NCBI GenBank assembly: GCA_964429385.1
Contig: CAYSBR010000006.1
Coordinates: 34,475 to 98,474, forward strand
DNA length: 64,000 nt
DNA from: UBA2377 sp964429385
GTDB taxonomy: Bacteria > Verrucomicrobiota > Verrucomicrobiia > Opitutales > Opitutaceae
Reading direction: 5' to 3'
The notes below the pieces were generated by a model. It worked only from the letters and a program-made list of their open reading frames with translations. It searched no databases and was not told the DNA's origin. Made by a program: the position numbers and the translations under genes. Shown here piece after piece: positions 8,818 through 17,313 of the stretch. Within the stretch, counting starts at the first letter, position 1. Each line of letters begins with the position of its first letter.

Positions 8818-9849
8818 ATGATTTTAAGTGAGAGAATCCGCCTCTTCCTCCACTCCATTGCCCAAGGGGGATGCCGCGGGCTGGCCTTGGGGTTAACCCT
8901 GGTCTGCCTCGCCACCGTCCATGCCACCGAGCTCCGCTTCAAGAATGGCGACCGCCTCACGGGCAAGGTGCTGCGACAGGCGGAAGGGATGATTCACTTC
9001 CGCTCCCCGCTGCTGGGTGAGCTGGTGATTCCGGAAAGCGAAGTAACCATGACCCCCGCCACCCCGGTGGAAAGCCTCGCCGGCCTGCCACCAGCCAGGA
9101 AACCGGTCGAAGCCCCGCCTGAAACGCCCGATCCCGCCGAGGGAGAAGTCATCAAACCCACCACCCCCAGGATAAAGGGCACGCTGGAGCTCGGGTTTAA
9201 CAATCAGTCCGGCCGTGCCAACACCACGAACTTCTCCCTGCGCGGCGAGGCGGAATACAGCCGCAAGGAGCATCACTACCGGGCGACCGCGCGCTATCTT
9301 TACGGGGAAAGCGACAATGCCCTCAGCAGCGATCGCCGCGATGCCAGCTTCCGCTGGCGGCGCGATCTCTCCCCCCGCATGTTCAACCAGGCCACGACCA
9401 GCTATTTCAGCGACGGCGTCGCCCTGGTCGGCATCAACGTGGAGCAGAATGCCGGCATGGGATTCAAGTTCCTGCAAAACGAGCGCAGCCAGGCCTCCGT
9501 GGGCGGCGGACTCACCCTGCAGTATCGCGAGGCCGATGGCATCGAGGACGCCACCAGCATCCTCGGAGAGTTCTTCCAAGACTACTCCTGGAAGATCAAC
9601 GGGCGCATGACCTTTTCGCAAACCCTCAATGCCCTCTACTCGCCCGACGCCTACAACCGCCTCGCCAACACGGTCGCGAACGAAGAGGGTGACAACTACA
9701 AGATCCGCTTCAACAGCGCGCTGCAGGGCAAGCTCTCCGAGCGCATCTCCCTCAACCTGCGCTACGAGTATGAATACGACAACGCGATCCTCGACAAAGC
9801 GCATCGTTCCGACCACCGCATCAGCAGCTCGGTCGGGTATTCGTTCTGA
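8818..9849 (+). CDS. DUF481 outer-membrane protein
   Basis: The 343-residue protein has a signal peptide (hydrophobic stretch about 20-38, cleavage after VHA), a small N-terminal domain beginning ELRFKNGDRLTGKVL (an SH3-like fold often found ahead of DUF481), a proline-rich linker around residues 85-115, and a C-terminal region of alternating beta strands that ends SSVGYSF. The terminal Phe and aromatic-rich strands fit a beta-barrel in the outer membrane. DUF481 proteins are widespread in Gram-negatives and sometimes salt-induced; the function is not known. The gene stands alone, converging on rsfS across a repeat-rich spacer. Confidence 0.85.
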   Translation: MILSERIRLFLHSIAQGGCRGLALGLTLVCLATVHATELRFKNGDRLTGKVLRQAEGMIHFRSPLLGELVIPESEVTMTPATPVESLAGLPPARKPVEAPPETPDPAEGEVIKPTTPRIKGTLELGFNNQSGRANTTNFSLRGEAEYSRKEHHYRATARYLYGESDNALSSDRRDASFRWRRDLSPRMFNQATTSYFSDGVALVGINVEQNAGMGFKFLQNERSQASVGGGLTLQYREADGIEDATSILGEFFQDYSWKINGRMTFSQTLNALYSPDAYNRLANTVANEEGDNYKIRFNSALQGKLSERISLNLRYEYEYDNAILDKAHRSDHRISSSVGYSF

Positions 9850-9915
9850 GCTGGGATTGGGCGGAAGGATTCAATCAGACAAAGAGGATGAAGATTGAGC
9901 GGGGAAAGAGTGGAG

Positions 9916-9963
9916 GGTGGACGCGCAGGTCCCTCTGCGCGTCAGCTGACCGGCACCCCGGGA
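9916..9963. repeat. Dispersed hairpin repeat, copy 1
   Basis: The core is a perfect 9-bp stem, GACGCGCAG (9920-9928) and CTGCGCGTC (9935-9943), around a 6-base loop, followed by a GGCACC-rich tail. The same stem and nearly the same tail occur at 11785-11827, so this is a dispersed element rather than a chance hairpin. Confidence 0.8.
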
Positions 9964-10080
9964 CGTGCCGGCCCACCTGTTCTCACAATAGGAAGCGGGG
10001 CGCCGTGCAGCCGACCTCGCTGAAGCCGCACGGCCACAGTTCAACTTATTGAAGATTACCAATCGTCGTTACGAGACACC

Positions 10081-10118
10081 GGGGCCGATCTCCGAGCGGC
10101 CCGCCCGGAGGTCGGGCC
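10081..10118. repeat. Imperfect inverted repeat
   Basis: GGGCCGATCTCC pairs with GGAGGTCGGGCCC across a 13-base loop, with one G-T pair and one bulged C. There is no T run, so a terminator is unlikely. It lies in the repeat-rich spacer between convergent genes. Confidence 0.5.
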
Positions 10119-10362
10119 CTATCGCGCAGTCACAGCTTTCGGTAATTCTCAATAGTGGCTGGTGGTTCCCCGCCCCATCACTTTCCTCCGCGCTCTCCGC
10201 GTCTTCCTGTACAGAATCCCCCCACAGACGGGGTTCGGAGACCCCGCCCTGCAGACACGGGGAGAGCTGCATCGGAATAGAGACCTCTTCGCGCCTCTTT
10301 GTGGCGATGATTCAATTGCTCCAGAGCCGCTCAGAACTTGTGACGCAGCCCGAAGGCGCGGC

Positions 10363-10887
10363 TCACTCCGCTTTTTTCCGAGCTTTGCCGGCAACGCTTT
10401 TCTTCTTGGCCGCCGTTTTGGCGGCGGGCGAGGTCTTCTTTTTGACGGGAGCCTTCTTCTTAACGGCCGGTGCTTTTTTGGCGGTCGCCACCTTTTTCCG
10501 GGCGGCCGGTTTCTTCGGCTCGGCCAGCAGTGAAGGCACCGACACTTCAACGGCGTCCTTCCAGAGGTTCTCCAGCCGGTATTTGTCGCGGCTTTCAGGG
10601 AGGAAGATGTGCACCATCACATCAAAGGCATCCATGACGAGCCAGCCGCTTTCCGGCGCCAGCTCGCGGCCCACGATGCGTGCGCCCGCGGCATCCAGCA
10701 CTTTCTCCAGTTCCACCCGCAAGGCACGCAGGTGCGGCTCCGAAGTGCCGCTGACAATCACCAGGTAGTCCGTGATCGAGGACTGTTCGTGCACATCGAG
10801 CACGCGCAGGTCCGCCGCCTTTTTTTCATCGAGGGCGCGGCAGCAGCGTTTGACCAGTTCGAGCGGAGGGAGCGGAGTGGTATTCAT
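10363..10887 (-). CDS. rsfS: Ribosomal silencing factor RsfS with a basic tail
   Basis: Residues 1-118 are a complete RsfS (Iojap/YbeB) domain: LVKRCCRALDEKKAADLRVLDV, the highly conserved SSITDYLVIVSGTSEPHLRAL, and the C-terminal GWLVMDAFDVMVHIFLPESRDKYRLENLW. RsfS binds uL14 on the large ribosomal subunit and blocks subunit joining when nutrients run low. The remaining 55 residues are almost only Lys, Ala, Pro and Val (AARKKVATAKKAPAVKKKAP and so on), like histone H1 or AlgR tails, and are absent from the textbook protein. The start overlaps the nadD stop by ATGA, the common nadD-rsfS operon. Confidence 0.95.
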   Translation of the reverse strand: MNTTPLPPLELVKRCCRALDEKKAADLRVLDVHEQSSITDYLVIVSGTSEPHLRALRVELEKVLDAAGARIVGRELAPESGWLVMDAFDVMVHIFLPESRDKYRLENLWKDAVEVSVPSLLAEPKKPAARKKVATAKKAPAVKKKAPVKKKTSPAAKTAAKKKSVAGKARKKAE

Positions 10888-11474
10888 CCTTGGTTGTGCA
10901 GATACAGATGGTTTTCCCTGATATAGACAATCGCCTTGTGCGGAACAAAATAGTCGAGCGACAGCCCCCGCCGCACCCGGCCGCGCAACTCGGTGGAGTT
11001 GATGGCCAGCAGGTGGCCGTCACAGCGGTGCAACCGCAGTCCCGGCACCGCGGGATGCTCCCGCACCGGGTGGCCGGGCCGCTCAAGGAAGATAAACTCA
11101 ATCAACCCCGCCAGCTCCTGAATATCCTTCCAAAGCTGCAGCTTGGGCAGCTGGTCGCCGCCGATGATCCAATAAAGCCGGTCATCCGGATAAAGGGAGC
11201 GGAAGTGCCGGACGGAATCGATGGTGTAGCTGATGCCGCCCTTGCGCAGCTCGTAGTCGGACACCTCGAAACGGTGATCCCACTCGGTCGCCGCGCGCAG
11301 CATCGCCAAGCGATCGTCGGAAGTGGACTGCACATCGTTGGGCTTCAAGGGCGCCTGAGCCGCAGGCACCAGAATGACCTTGTCGAGATCGTGCTGCTCA
11401 TAGGCATCCTGCGCCGCCATCAGGTGGCCGAAGTGCACGGGATCAAAGCTCCCGCCGAGGAATCCAATTTTCAC
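10884..11474 (-). CDS. nadD: Nicotinate-nucleotide adenylyltransferase
   Basis: This enzyme joins ATP and nicotinate mononucleotide to form deamido-NAD in NAD synthesis. From the GTG at 11474 the protein is 196 residues and begins VKIGFLGGSFDPVHFGH, the nucleotidyltransferase GxFDPxHxGH motif right at the N-terminus as expected. The second signature, SYTIDSVRHF, and the C-terminal INSTELRGRVRRG (ISSTxIR-like) are both present. The reading frame is open 20 codons further up to an ATG at 11534, but that extension is not family-like. It is followed by rsfS with a 4-base overlap. Confidence 0.95.
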   Translation of the reverse strand: MKIGFLGGSFDPVHFGHLMAAQDAYEQHDLDKVILVPAAQAPLKPNDVQSTSDDRLAMLRAATEWDHRFEVSDYELRKGGISYTIDSVRHFRSLYPDDRLYWIIGGDQLPKLQLWKDIQELAGLIEFIFLERPGHPVREHPAVPGLRLHRCDGHLLAINSTELRGRVRRGLSLDYFVPHKAIVYIRENHLYLHNQG

Positions 11475-11651
11475 AGCGGCGCAACGTGCCCGGGCACACA
11501 ATGCCCCGCAAGGTCCAATTCCGAGCCCGGTCATGGTCAGACCAAGAAAGCCTCAGATGACACGGATGAAGGGGAGGATAAATGATGGAGGGAGGGACAA
11601 GCAGTGGGGAGCAGTCATCGGATATCGCACCCGCCATTGCGCGTTTTACCC

Positions 11652-11729
11652 GGTGGGCCGTGCGCTCCGCGCGCGGCGGTTTGGAGAAGACGCAAGACAT
11701 CCAGCCGCGCGCGGAGCGCACGGCCCACC
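11652..11729. repeat. Perfect 26-bp inverted repeat (giant hairpin)
   Basis: Bases 11652-11677 are exactly complementary to 11704-11729 (arms open GGTGGGCCGTGCGCTCCGCG), separated by a 26-base spacer. The stem is about 85 percent GC. No T run follows and there is no coding sequence inside. It lies upstream of tRNA-Leu and downstream of the nadD promoter side. Confidence 0.9.
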
Positions 11730-11769
11730 CCTCAGTCTCCCGCCGACGGATTGATCGTGGATCAGGCCG

Positions 11770-11827
11770 CCGGCACCGCGGGTGGACGCGCAGATCCCTC
11801 TGCGCGTCAGCTTGGCCGGCACCGCGG
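11770..11827. repeat. Dispersed hairpin repeat, copy 2
   Basis: The stem GACGCGCAG (11785-11793) and CTGCGCGTC (11800-11808) is identical to copy 1 at 9920-9943, with a loop differing at one base. Here the hairpin is flanked by a direct repeat CCGGCACCGCGG (11770-11781 and 11816-11827). Confidence 0.8.
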
Positions 11828-11896
11828 CCACGGAAGATCACACCCATGCGCAGGGTTGACCTCGGGGCGGGCGGGCCGCGAAAGTCGGGTTGCGCG

Positions 11897-11982
11897 GCCC
11901 GGGTGGCGGAATGGCAGACGCTGGGGACTTAAAATCCCCTTTCCGTAAGGAAGTGTGGGTTCGACCCCCACCCCGGGCACCA
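11897..11982 (+). tRNA. tRNA-Leu (anticodon UAA)
   Basis: An 86-base class II tRNA. The acceptor stem GCCCGGG (11897-11903) pairs with CCCGGGC (11972-11978), followed by A and an encoded CCA. The anticodon stem GGGGA/TCCCC encloses loop CTTAAAA with anticodon TAA at 11930-11932. A long variable arm and the T-arm GTGGGTTCGACCCCCAC are present. It reads UUA and, by wobble, UUG codons, which are rare in such GC-rich genes. Confidence 0.97.
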
Positions 11983-11986
11983 CAAA

Positions 11987-13063
11987 TCAGAGGCGGGGCG
12001 AAGGCATGGTCACGCCCGCCAGGGAGGCTCGCAGCACCACCTCGGTGGGAAAGACCACCGGCCGCGCAGCCTCCGCGGGCGTGCGCCGTTCGATGCGGCC
12101 GAGCAACTCCTCCACCGCCTGGCGGCCCATTTCACGCAAGGGCTGGCGGACCGTGGTCAGGGGAGGCACAGTCATACGCGCCGCCAAGGTGTCATCAAAC
12201 CCGGCTACGGAAACATCATCCGGCACGCGCAGCCCGCGCTCGGTCAGCGCCTCCATGCAGCCGAGGGCGATGGCATCGCTGCCGCAAAACACCATCTGCG
12301 GCAGAGCCCGCCCCGCATGCGCCGCAAGCCAAACCCGCACGGCATCGCGACCGGCCTCGGTATTGTAGTGCGCCGGCACGAGAAGATCGGGATCAAAAGG
12401 CACGCCGGCCTCCGCGAGGGCACGCTTGTAGCCGCGAATGCGACGGCGCACTCCCCGGTCGGACCAGGGGCCGGTGACGTGCATGATGCGGCGGTGACCG
12501 AGGCCGAGCCCGTGGCGCGTGAGTTCGTAGGCGCCGCGTTCCTCGTCGCTCTCAATATTGAGCACCTTCGGCAACGGGTGGTTCGCATGGATGGCGACAA
12601 AGGGGGTGTGCCCCGGCAGGGCCACGTCGCGAGCACGGAAGGGCGGGCCGATCAGAATCATCCCATCAATGCGGCCGTCGCAAAACTGCCCGAGGCGCAG
12701 GGGCACCTCCGCCCAGTCGTTCAGAGAGAACACTGTGGTGTTTTGCTCGTGCTGCGCCGCACCGACGAGGATGCCGTTGAATATCTCCAGGAAATAATGA
12801 TTGAACCCGCCGCCGGTGAAGATGGAGACCACCCCGATGGTGTGCATACGGCGGGCGGCCAGCGCATGGGCCGCGGCGTTGCGCCGGTAGCCCAGCCGGG
12901 TCGCGGCGGCGAGAATGCGCTTCCGCGTCGCCTCGGCGATGCGCGACGAGGTGCGCCCGCCATTGATGACCGCCGAGGCCGCCATGGTGGAAACCCCGGC
13001 CGCGCGACCCACGTCCGCCAGGGTGGCGGCGCGGGGCGGATCACTTTTTTTCGGCAGGGCCAT
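11987..13063 (-). CDS. LacI-family transcriptional regulator 1
   Basis: The 358-residue protein has an N-terminal LacI helix-turn-helix (ATLADVGRAAGVSTMAASAVINGGRTSSRI, residues about 13-43), the hinge region, and a periplasmic-binding-protein-like effector domain (IGVVSIFTGGGFNHYFLEIFNGI, then DGRIDGMILIGPPF, then DDVSVAGFDDTLAARMTVPPLTTVRQP). It is a clear paralogue of the regulator at 29721, with nearly the same recognition helix. It stands apart from the TonB receptor gene because a terminator separates them. It probably represses the surrounding sugar genes until an oligosaccharide binds. Confidence 0.93.
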   Translation of the reverse strand: MALPKKSDPPRAATLADVGRAAGVSTMAASAVINGGRTSSRIAEATRKRILAAATRLGYRRNAAAHALAARRMHTIGVVSIFTGGGFNHYFLEIFNGILVGAAQHEQNTTVFSLNDWAEVPLRLGQFCDGRIDGMILIGPPFRARDVALPGHTPFVAIHANHPLPKVLNIESDEERGAYELTRHGLGLGHRRIMHVTGPWSDRGVRRRIRGYKRALAEAGVPFDPDLLVPAHYNTEAGRDAVRVWLAAHAGRALPQMVFCGSDAIALGCMEALTERGLRVPDDVSVAGFDDTLAARMTVPPLTTVRQPLREMGRQAVEELLGRIERRTPAEAARPVVFPTEVVLRASLAGVTMPSPRL

Positions 13064-13167
13064 GCTGGATCATTCTGCGAAACAAGACGAAACCCCACCC
13101 CGCCGGCCGGCCTGCGCCCGGGGGAACCCACAGGACACAAGGACGGCCGCACCGGAGCGCATCCGTT

Positions 13168-13206
13168 GAAAAAACAAATGGTGCCGAAAGCGGGCTTTTG
13201 GCACCA
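13168..13206 (-). terminator. Terminator after the TonB-dependent receptor gene
   Basis: Two 13-base arms (13179-13191 and 13194-13206, TGGTGCC outermost) pair with a single G-T wobble around a 2-base turn. In the minus direction they are followed by TTTGTTTTTTC. The position, about 30 bases past the receptor stop, fits an intrinsic terminator. Confidence 0.88.
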
Positions 13207-13236
13207 TGACGGCCTGTCACAGCAAGACGGGCCGGG

Positions 13237-16200
13237 TTAGAACGAGATCACATTCGTGAGCTGCCAGGTCATGCCTTCGGCAATGCGCGAGAGCGCCACC
13301 GAGCCATCCGGCTGCATCGTCACCGGCACGAGGTGGGCCTTCTCACCGACGTTGCGCAGGTTGAGCTGAGCGCGCCAGTTGTAGCGCTTCATGAATTTGA
13401 AGCTGTAGCCAGCCCAGAAGTCGAAGTGATCATCCGTCGGTCCATACCAGGGCTGGGTGATGTCGAGCGTATCCAGCGCGGTGCTGTATTTGTAGCCGAG
13501 GATGCGGCGGTCTTCCCAGCGATAGGCACCACCGACATAGAGGCCGTTGAGGGGACCCCGGTCGAAGTTGTAGGTGCTGGCGAGATTGAAGCGCCATTCC
13601 GGGATTTCGGGCGCGGAGCTGCCCTGCTGGTTCTTGAGCACCTGATAGGGCCCGAGCACCTGGCTCTTCCAGACCGTGCGGAAGGTGTCGCCACCCCACA
13701 GCTGGAGAAGACCGGCGTCGCCATCGAGAAACTGGGTGTAAAGGGTGATCCAGTCATCAATGGTGGGGCTGAGCGCCGTGCGCGTGGCCTGGGTCTTGGA
13801 AGCATTAAGGATGATGTTCCAGTTGTCCACCGGGCGGGCGGTCAGCTCGAACTCAAGCCCCTTGGAACCGGTATCCACCGAGGCCACCGGGCCGGCGCCG
13901 AAGGTCTTCAGGTTGCCGCTGTAAGCCGGCTGGAGGCCGAGGTTGGAGGCACCCTGATAACCCGGGACCGAGGCATACCAATCGGCCTCGCTCTGCGAAT
14001 GCATGCGCGCCACATCGAGACCGATGCCGTATTCGTCCGCGAAGTGCTGGCCGAGCGGGAAGTTCACGAAGAAGTCGCGGGCAATGGCGGCGATGCGGGC
14101 ATTGTCCGGCGAGCCGTCGGGAAGGGTCGCGATATTGTTCCACGGCCAGCCCCAGTCACCCTGGTTCCGCTGGGGACTGGCCACGCCGTCGAGGGCAGCC
14201 AGAGCATGGGTCGCACCCCAGTAGGGCAGCGCCCATACGTAGTAGAGCGAGCTGGAGAAGCCGGCGCTGTCCGCCTGCAGGGAGGCGTTTTTGACCTGGG
14301 TCTCATACCGGTTGATCTTCAGGCTCAGGCGGTCGTCCAGCGTGGAAATCACGACACCATAATCTTTCGTACGGCCTTGGGGATTCGCGATGGTGCCGCC
14401 GAAGATATCACCGCGGGGGGCGTCGGCCTTGAAGTTCTCCGAGCGGTTGTAGAAGAAGCTGAGCCGGGTGTTGGCCGGCATCTTTTCCACGATTGAGCGC
14501 GGCATGTGGACGACGACACCGTAGCTCTTGCTCTCACCCGCGGCGGTGTTGGTCGAGGACCCCAGGCCGCCGCTGTTGAAGGTGTAGTCCATGAGGGCCT
14601 CGTTGAAGGTGCCCTTGCCAGCCTGGTTGCTCGTATCGGTCACCTCGTCACGCCGCCAGCCGAAGACCGGAACGATGTTGCCGTCCCAGAGATAGCCCTG
14701 CCAGACGAAGCCTTCGGACTTGATGCGGTTCCGGGCCTTGACACCCGAAGTGTAGAGCGAGGCGAGGTCGGCGGGGTTCTGCGCATTGAGCACGTTGAAG
14801 GAACCGGTCCGCCAGCCCACGTAGTTGGCAGGGTTGTCGGCCTGGGTGCCGGTCGTCAGCACCTGGTTCCCGAATTCGTCGTGCGTGTAGTAATCATAGG
14901 GCGCGCCGGGATCCACTCCGACGGCGTTCCAGTGCGAATCAAAGTAGCGGAGATTCTGCGCGCCGCTCGGGTTGATGATTCCCGTGACATTGCTGAGGTT
15001 GGCGCCCGCGGCGGAGGATGCGCCGAGGAGGCTGGGCCCGAGGTAAGCCAGCCAGTCCACCTGGCGCTGGCCGTTGTTGATGTGCGAGACGGCATGACCA
15101 CCCGGGAGGCCGAGGGCATCCGTGTAGGTCGGGCTGGTAGCCCAGCGGACAAAGCTGCGATAGTCCGTGTCCTTGGTATCCTGGGAAAGGATGCCGGTGA
15201 AGACGTGCCGGCCGATCAGGCGGCTGAGGAATGACTTTCCGAAGAAATCCTCGCCATGCAGCTCACCGGTGAGCGTGAAGCGGTAGCTCTCGCGCTCAAT
15301 GCGATTGGACTGATTGCCATGCTGGCCGCTGTTGCCGACATAGGGGCGACCGACGTTGGGATTGTCGCTGCCGTCCATGAGCTTGGAGTTGATGTCCACG
15401 CCGATGATATACTGGTCACCGTTCAGGAAGGCATACTGGCCGTCGTCATAGGTCTGGGTGTCGTAAACGAACTCGAAGCCCAACCGGTCGTTGAGGAAGG
15501 TCTGCGAGATCGCGACGTTGGCGGCGTTCCAATTCTGCCACTCCCGCTTGTTGTCGCCGTCGATCAGCTTGTTGTAGAAATCGAAGATCGAGGGGTCGGA
15601 CAGGGAGACGTTGGAGTAATACTGGCCGCCGGGCAGCGCACCCTTGGCGTAGTTGTTGTAGGTGGTGACGGCCCACGGGCGGGCAAACTCGATCCCGTTG
15701 ATCGTGCCATCAATATTGCCGCTGGCATCGAGGCCCATGTGGGTGCCGATCGTCGGGTTCTGCGCGAGCAGCGGTGTGGACGAGTTCGCATTGTAAAACA
15801 GGCCCATGCTGTTGTTGAACATGCGGCCCATGAAGGCCTCGCGGAACCACGGGTAGGTGAAGTTCGGGAGGTTGGGATTGTTGCCGTATTGGTTCCAGGT
15901 CGTGGTGGGATCGAGGGTCAGCTTGTTCAGGTTGGTGACACCGTTGCTGCTGCCGGTCAGGAACCAGGGCGTGATGCCGTCAATGGGCGGCAGGGAACGC
16001 GGCCGGTTCGCCCGCACCCGTCCGTCCTCGTAATTGGCCCGGATGGAAGTCTTGCCGTTCTTGACGAGTTGCGGCTCGTAGCGCGCCGCAAAGTAAAGGC
16101 GGCGGTCGCGATTGAAGGCGGGGTCCTGCTTGTATTTCGTGTGGTCATCGAGCGCGGACACGCGGAAGGCCAGCTGATCCTTCAAGGCGACGTAGTTGAA

Positions 16201-16890
16201 ATCGCCCGAGGCCCGGAAGGAACCGTGGGAGCCGACGCGCAGCTCGATCTCGTTGCTGTTCTTGAAGCCCGCGGTGTTGAGGCTGGCGTTGATGATACCC
16301 GCGGGGCTGCCGACACCGAAGAGGATGGAGTTCGGCCCGCGCTGCAGGTCAACGCGATCCACATTGTAGCCGTCCCACGGAATCTCCGTCAGGAAGTAAT
16401 CGCGCGTGTTGTCGGCGGAATCGAGACCGCGCACGCGGGTGTTGCTGCTCGGACGCAGCAGATTTGAATTCTCGTTGTAGGTGGTGCCGCCGCCGGCGCC
16501 GGAGAAGTTGCCCTGCATGCCACCCACCTCGGTGTTGGTGGTGTAAACGAGCAACTGCTGGGAATTGCTGGCGCCGGTGTCCTGCAGGAACTGAGAGGTC
16601 ACCACACTGATGGCGGAAGGGATGTCCTTCAACTCGGTGCGGATGCGCGTGCCGGCCAGTGTGCTGACCGCCTGGTAGCCCCGGTCCTCACCAGCTTCGA
16701 CGAAGAAGGGAGACAGGACCACCGGTTCATCGTTGCTCTCCTGATCGCTGTAGCGGGGATCTGCCGGAGTCGGATTGGCGGTCGCCGGAGCGCTTTCTTG
16801 CGCGCGCAGGGCGGTCCCACCAACGAAGAAAAGCGCGGCGGCCAGTGGAACTGAGCCAAGCCACGCGACAATGCGTTTGACGGTGTGCAT
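13237..16890 (-). CDS. TonB-dependent outer-membrane receptor
   Basis: This 1217-residue protein has a signal peptide ending near ALRA, a short N-terminal linker with VVLSPFFVEAGEDRGYQAV, and a plug domain (STLAGTRIRTELKDIPSAISVVTSQFLQDTGA, then VDRVDLQRGPNSILFGVGSPAGIIN). A very long beta-barrel follows and ends in NVISF, with the terminal aromatic residue expected for barrel insertion. The length and the plug style are typical of the large Opitutaceae receptors that import oligosaccharides or siderophores using TonB energy. It lies beside GH74 and CE7 genes, so xyloglucan fragments are the inferred cargo. Its 3' end has a strong terminator. Confidence 0.93.
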   Translation of the reverse strand: MHTVKRIVAWLGSVPLAAALFFVGGTALRAQESAPATANPTPADPRYSDQESNDEPVVLSPFFVEAGEDRGYQAVSTLAGTRIRTELKDIPSAISVVTSQFLQDTGASNSQQLLVYTTNTEVGGMQGNFSGAGGGTTYNENSNLLRPSSNTRVRGLDSADNTRDYFLTEIPWDGYNVDRVDLQRGPNSILFGVGSPAGIINASLNTAGFKNSNEIELRVGSHGSFRASGDFNYVALKDQLAFRVSALDDHTKYKQDPAFNRDRRLYFAARYEPQLVKNGKTSIRANYEDGRVRANRPRSLPPIDGITPWFLTGSSNGVTNLNKLTLDPTTTWNQYGNNPNLPNFTYPWFREAFMGRMFNNSMGLFYNANSSTPLLAQNPTIGTHMGLDASGNIDGTINGIEFARPWAVTTYNNYAKGALPGGQYYSNVSLSDPSIFDFYNKLIDGDNKREWQNWNAANVAISQTFLNDRLGFEFVYDTQTYDDGQYAFLNGDQYIIGVDINSKLMDGSDNPNVGRPYVGNSGQHGNQSNRIERESYRFTLTGELHGEDFFGKSFLSRLIGRHVFTGILSQDTKDTDYRSFVRWATSPTYTDALGLPGGHAVSHINNGQRQVDWLAYLGPSLLGASSAAGANLSNVTGIINPSGAQNLRYFDSHWNAVGVDPGAPYDYYTHDEFGNQVLTTGTQADNPANYVGWRTGSFNVLNAQNPADLASLYTSGVKARNRIKSEGFVWQGYLWDGNIVPVFGWRRDEVTDTSNQAGKGTFNEALMDYTFNSGGLGSSTNTAAGESKSYGVVVHMPRSIVEKMPANTRLSFFYNRSENFKADAPRGDIFGGTIANPQGRTKDYGVVISTLDDRLSLKINRYETQVKNASLQADSAGFSSSLYYVWALPYWGATHALAALDGVASPQRNQGDWGWPWNNIATLPDGSPDNARIAAIARDFFVNFPLGQHFADEYGIGLDVARMHSQSEADWYASVPGYQGASNLGLQPAYSGNLKTFGAGPVASVDTGSKGLEFELTARPVDNWNIILNASKTQATRTALSPTIDDWITLYTQFLDGDAGLLQLWGGDTFRTVWKSQVLGPYQVLKNQQGSSAPEIPEWRFNLASTYNFDRGPLNGLYVGGAYRWEDRRILGYKYSTALDTLDITQPWYGPTDDHFDFWAGYSFKFMKRYNWRAQLNLRNVGEKAHLVPVTMQPDGSVALSRIAEGMTWQLTNVISF

Positions 16891-17313
16891 ACGGGGTTAG
16901 GGGCTGAGGGGTAAGCGGAAGGTCGGAGGCCGATCGTCCGTTGGAGTAAGGGAACGGTGTAACGATAAATCAATCTCCCCGCGGGCGGAATGAGTTCGCT
17001 TACCCGGCAATTAAGATTCTTTTCCAGGCAAACCCTCGCCGAGAGAGTCCGATCCACATCCGCGGGTCTCCGCGGCGCCTCCGGCGGATACCCACCAAAC
17101 GACGAGCGCCCCGTCGGCTCAACTCCAGGGAATCGCCCAGTCTTCAGAGGTAAAACGCCCTGCGCCAACGAGGGAAAACAAGCCGGCCGGCCGCCTGCGT
17201 TGGGCCGGCACCGGGCGGCACCCCAAAAAAACCAACCGACCCAAAGGAAAAAAGACCGTCGCAGCCGGATCGCAGCCTTTTCGCGACCATGAGATATTTG
17301 TCCGCCACGCAGA
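16891..17313. other. Gene-free spacer and likely receptor promoter region
   Basis: The 423 bases between the esterase stop and the receptor start hold no credible gene. AT-rich patches near 16963-16975 and 17009-17023 could include promoter elements for the receptor on the minus strand, but no clear -35/-10 pair is seen, nor a match to the operator at 20980. An A-rich stretch lies at 17224-17260. Confidence 0.5.

Larger units (their letters stand above)
9850..10362. other. Gene-free spacer of clustered palindromic repeats
   Basis: The 513-base gap between two convergent genes codes for nothing convincing. It is a patchwork of hairpin-forming units: the dispersed repeat at 9916-9963, a CCGGCAC/GTGCCGG inverted pair at about 9950-9973, a long imperfect hairpin at 10081-10118, and a short GGGGT/ACCCC hairpin near 10230-10245. 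This looks like an accumulation site for small non-coding repeats. Confidence 0.6.

Noticed and set aside
11890..12477. A plus-strand frame covering tRNA-Leu and the end of the LacI gene
   Set aside because: It overlaps a clear tRNA and is antisense to the LacI gene; its protein is low-complexity Arg/Pro/Ala.
13179..13206. Palindrome with AAAGC and GCTTT near the LacI gene, considered as an operator
   Set aside because: It is followed by a T run in the minus direction and lies just past the receptor stop, so a terminator explains it.
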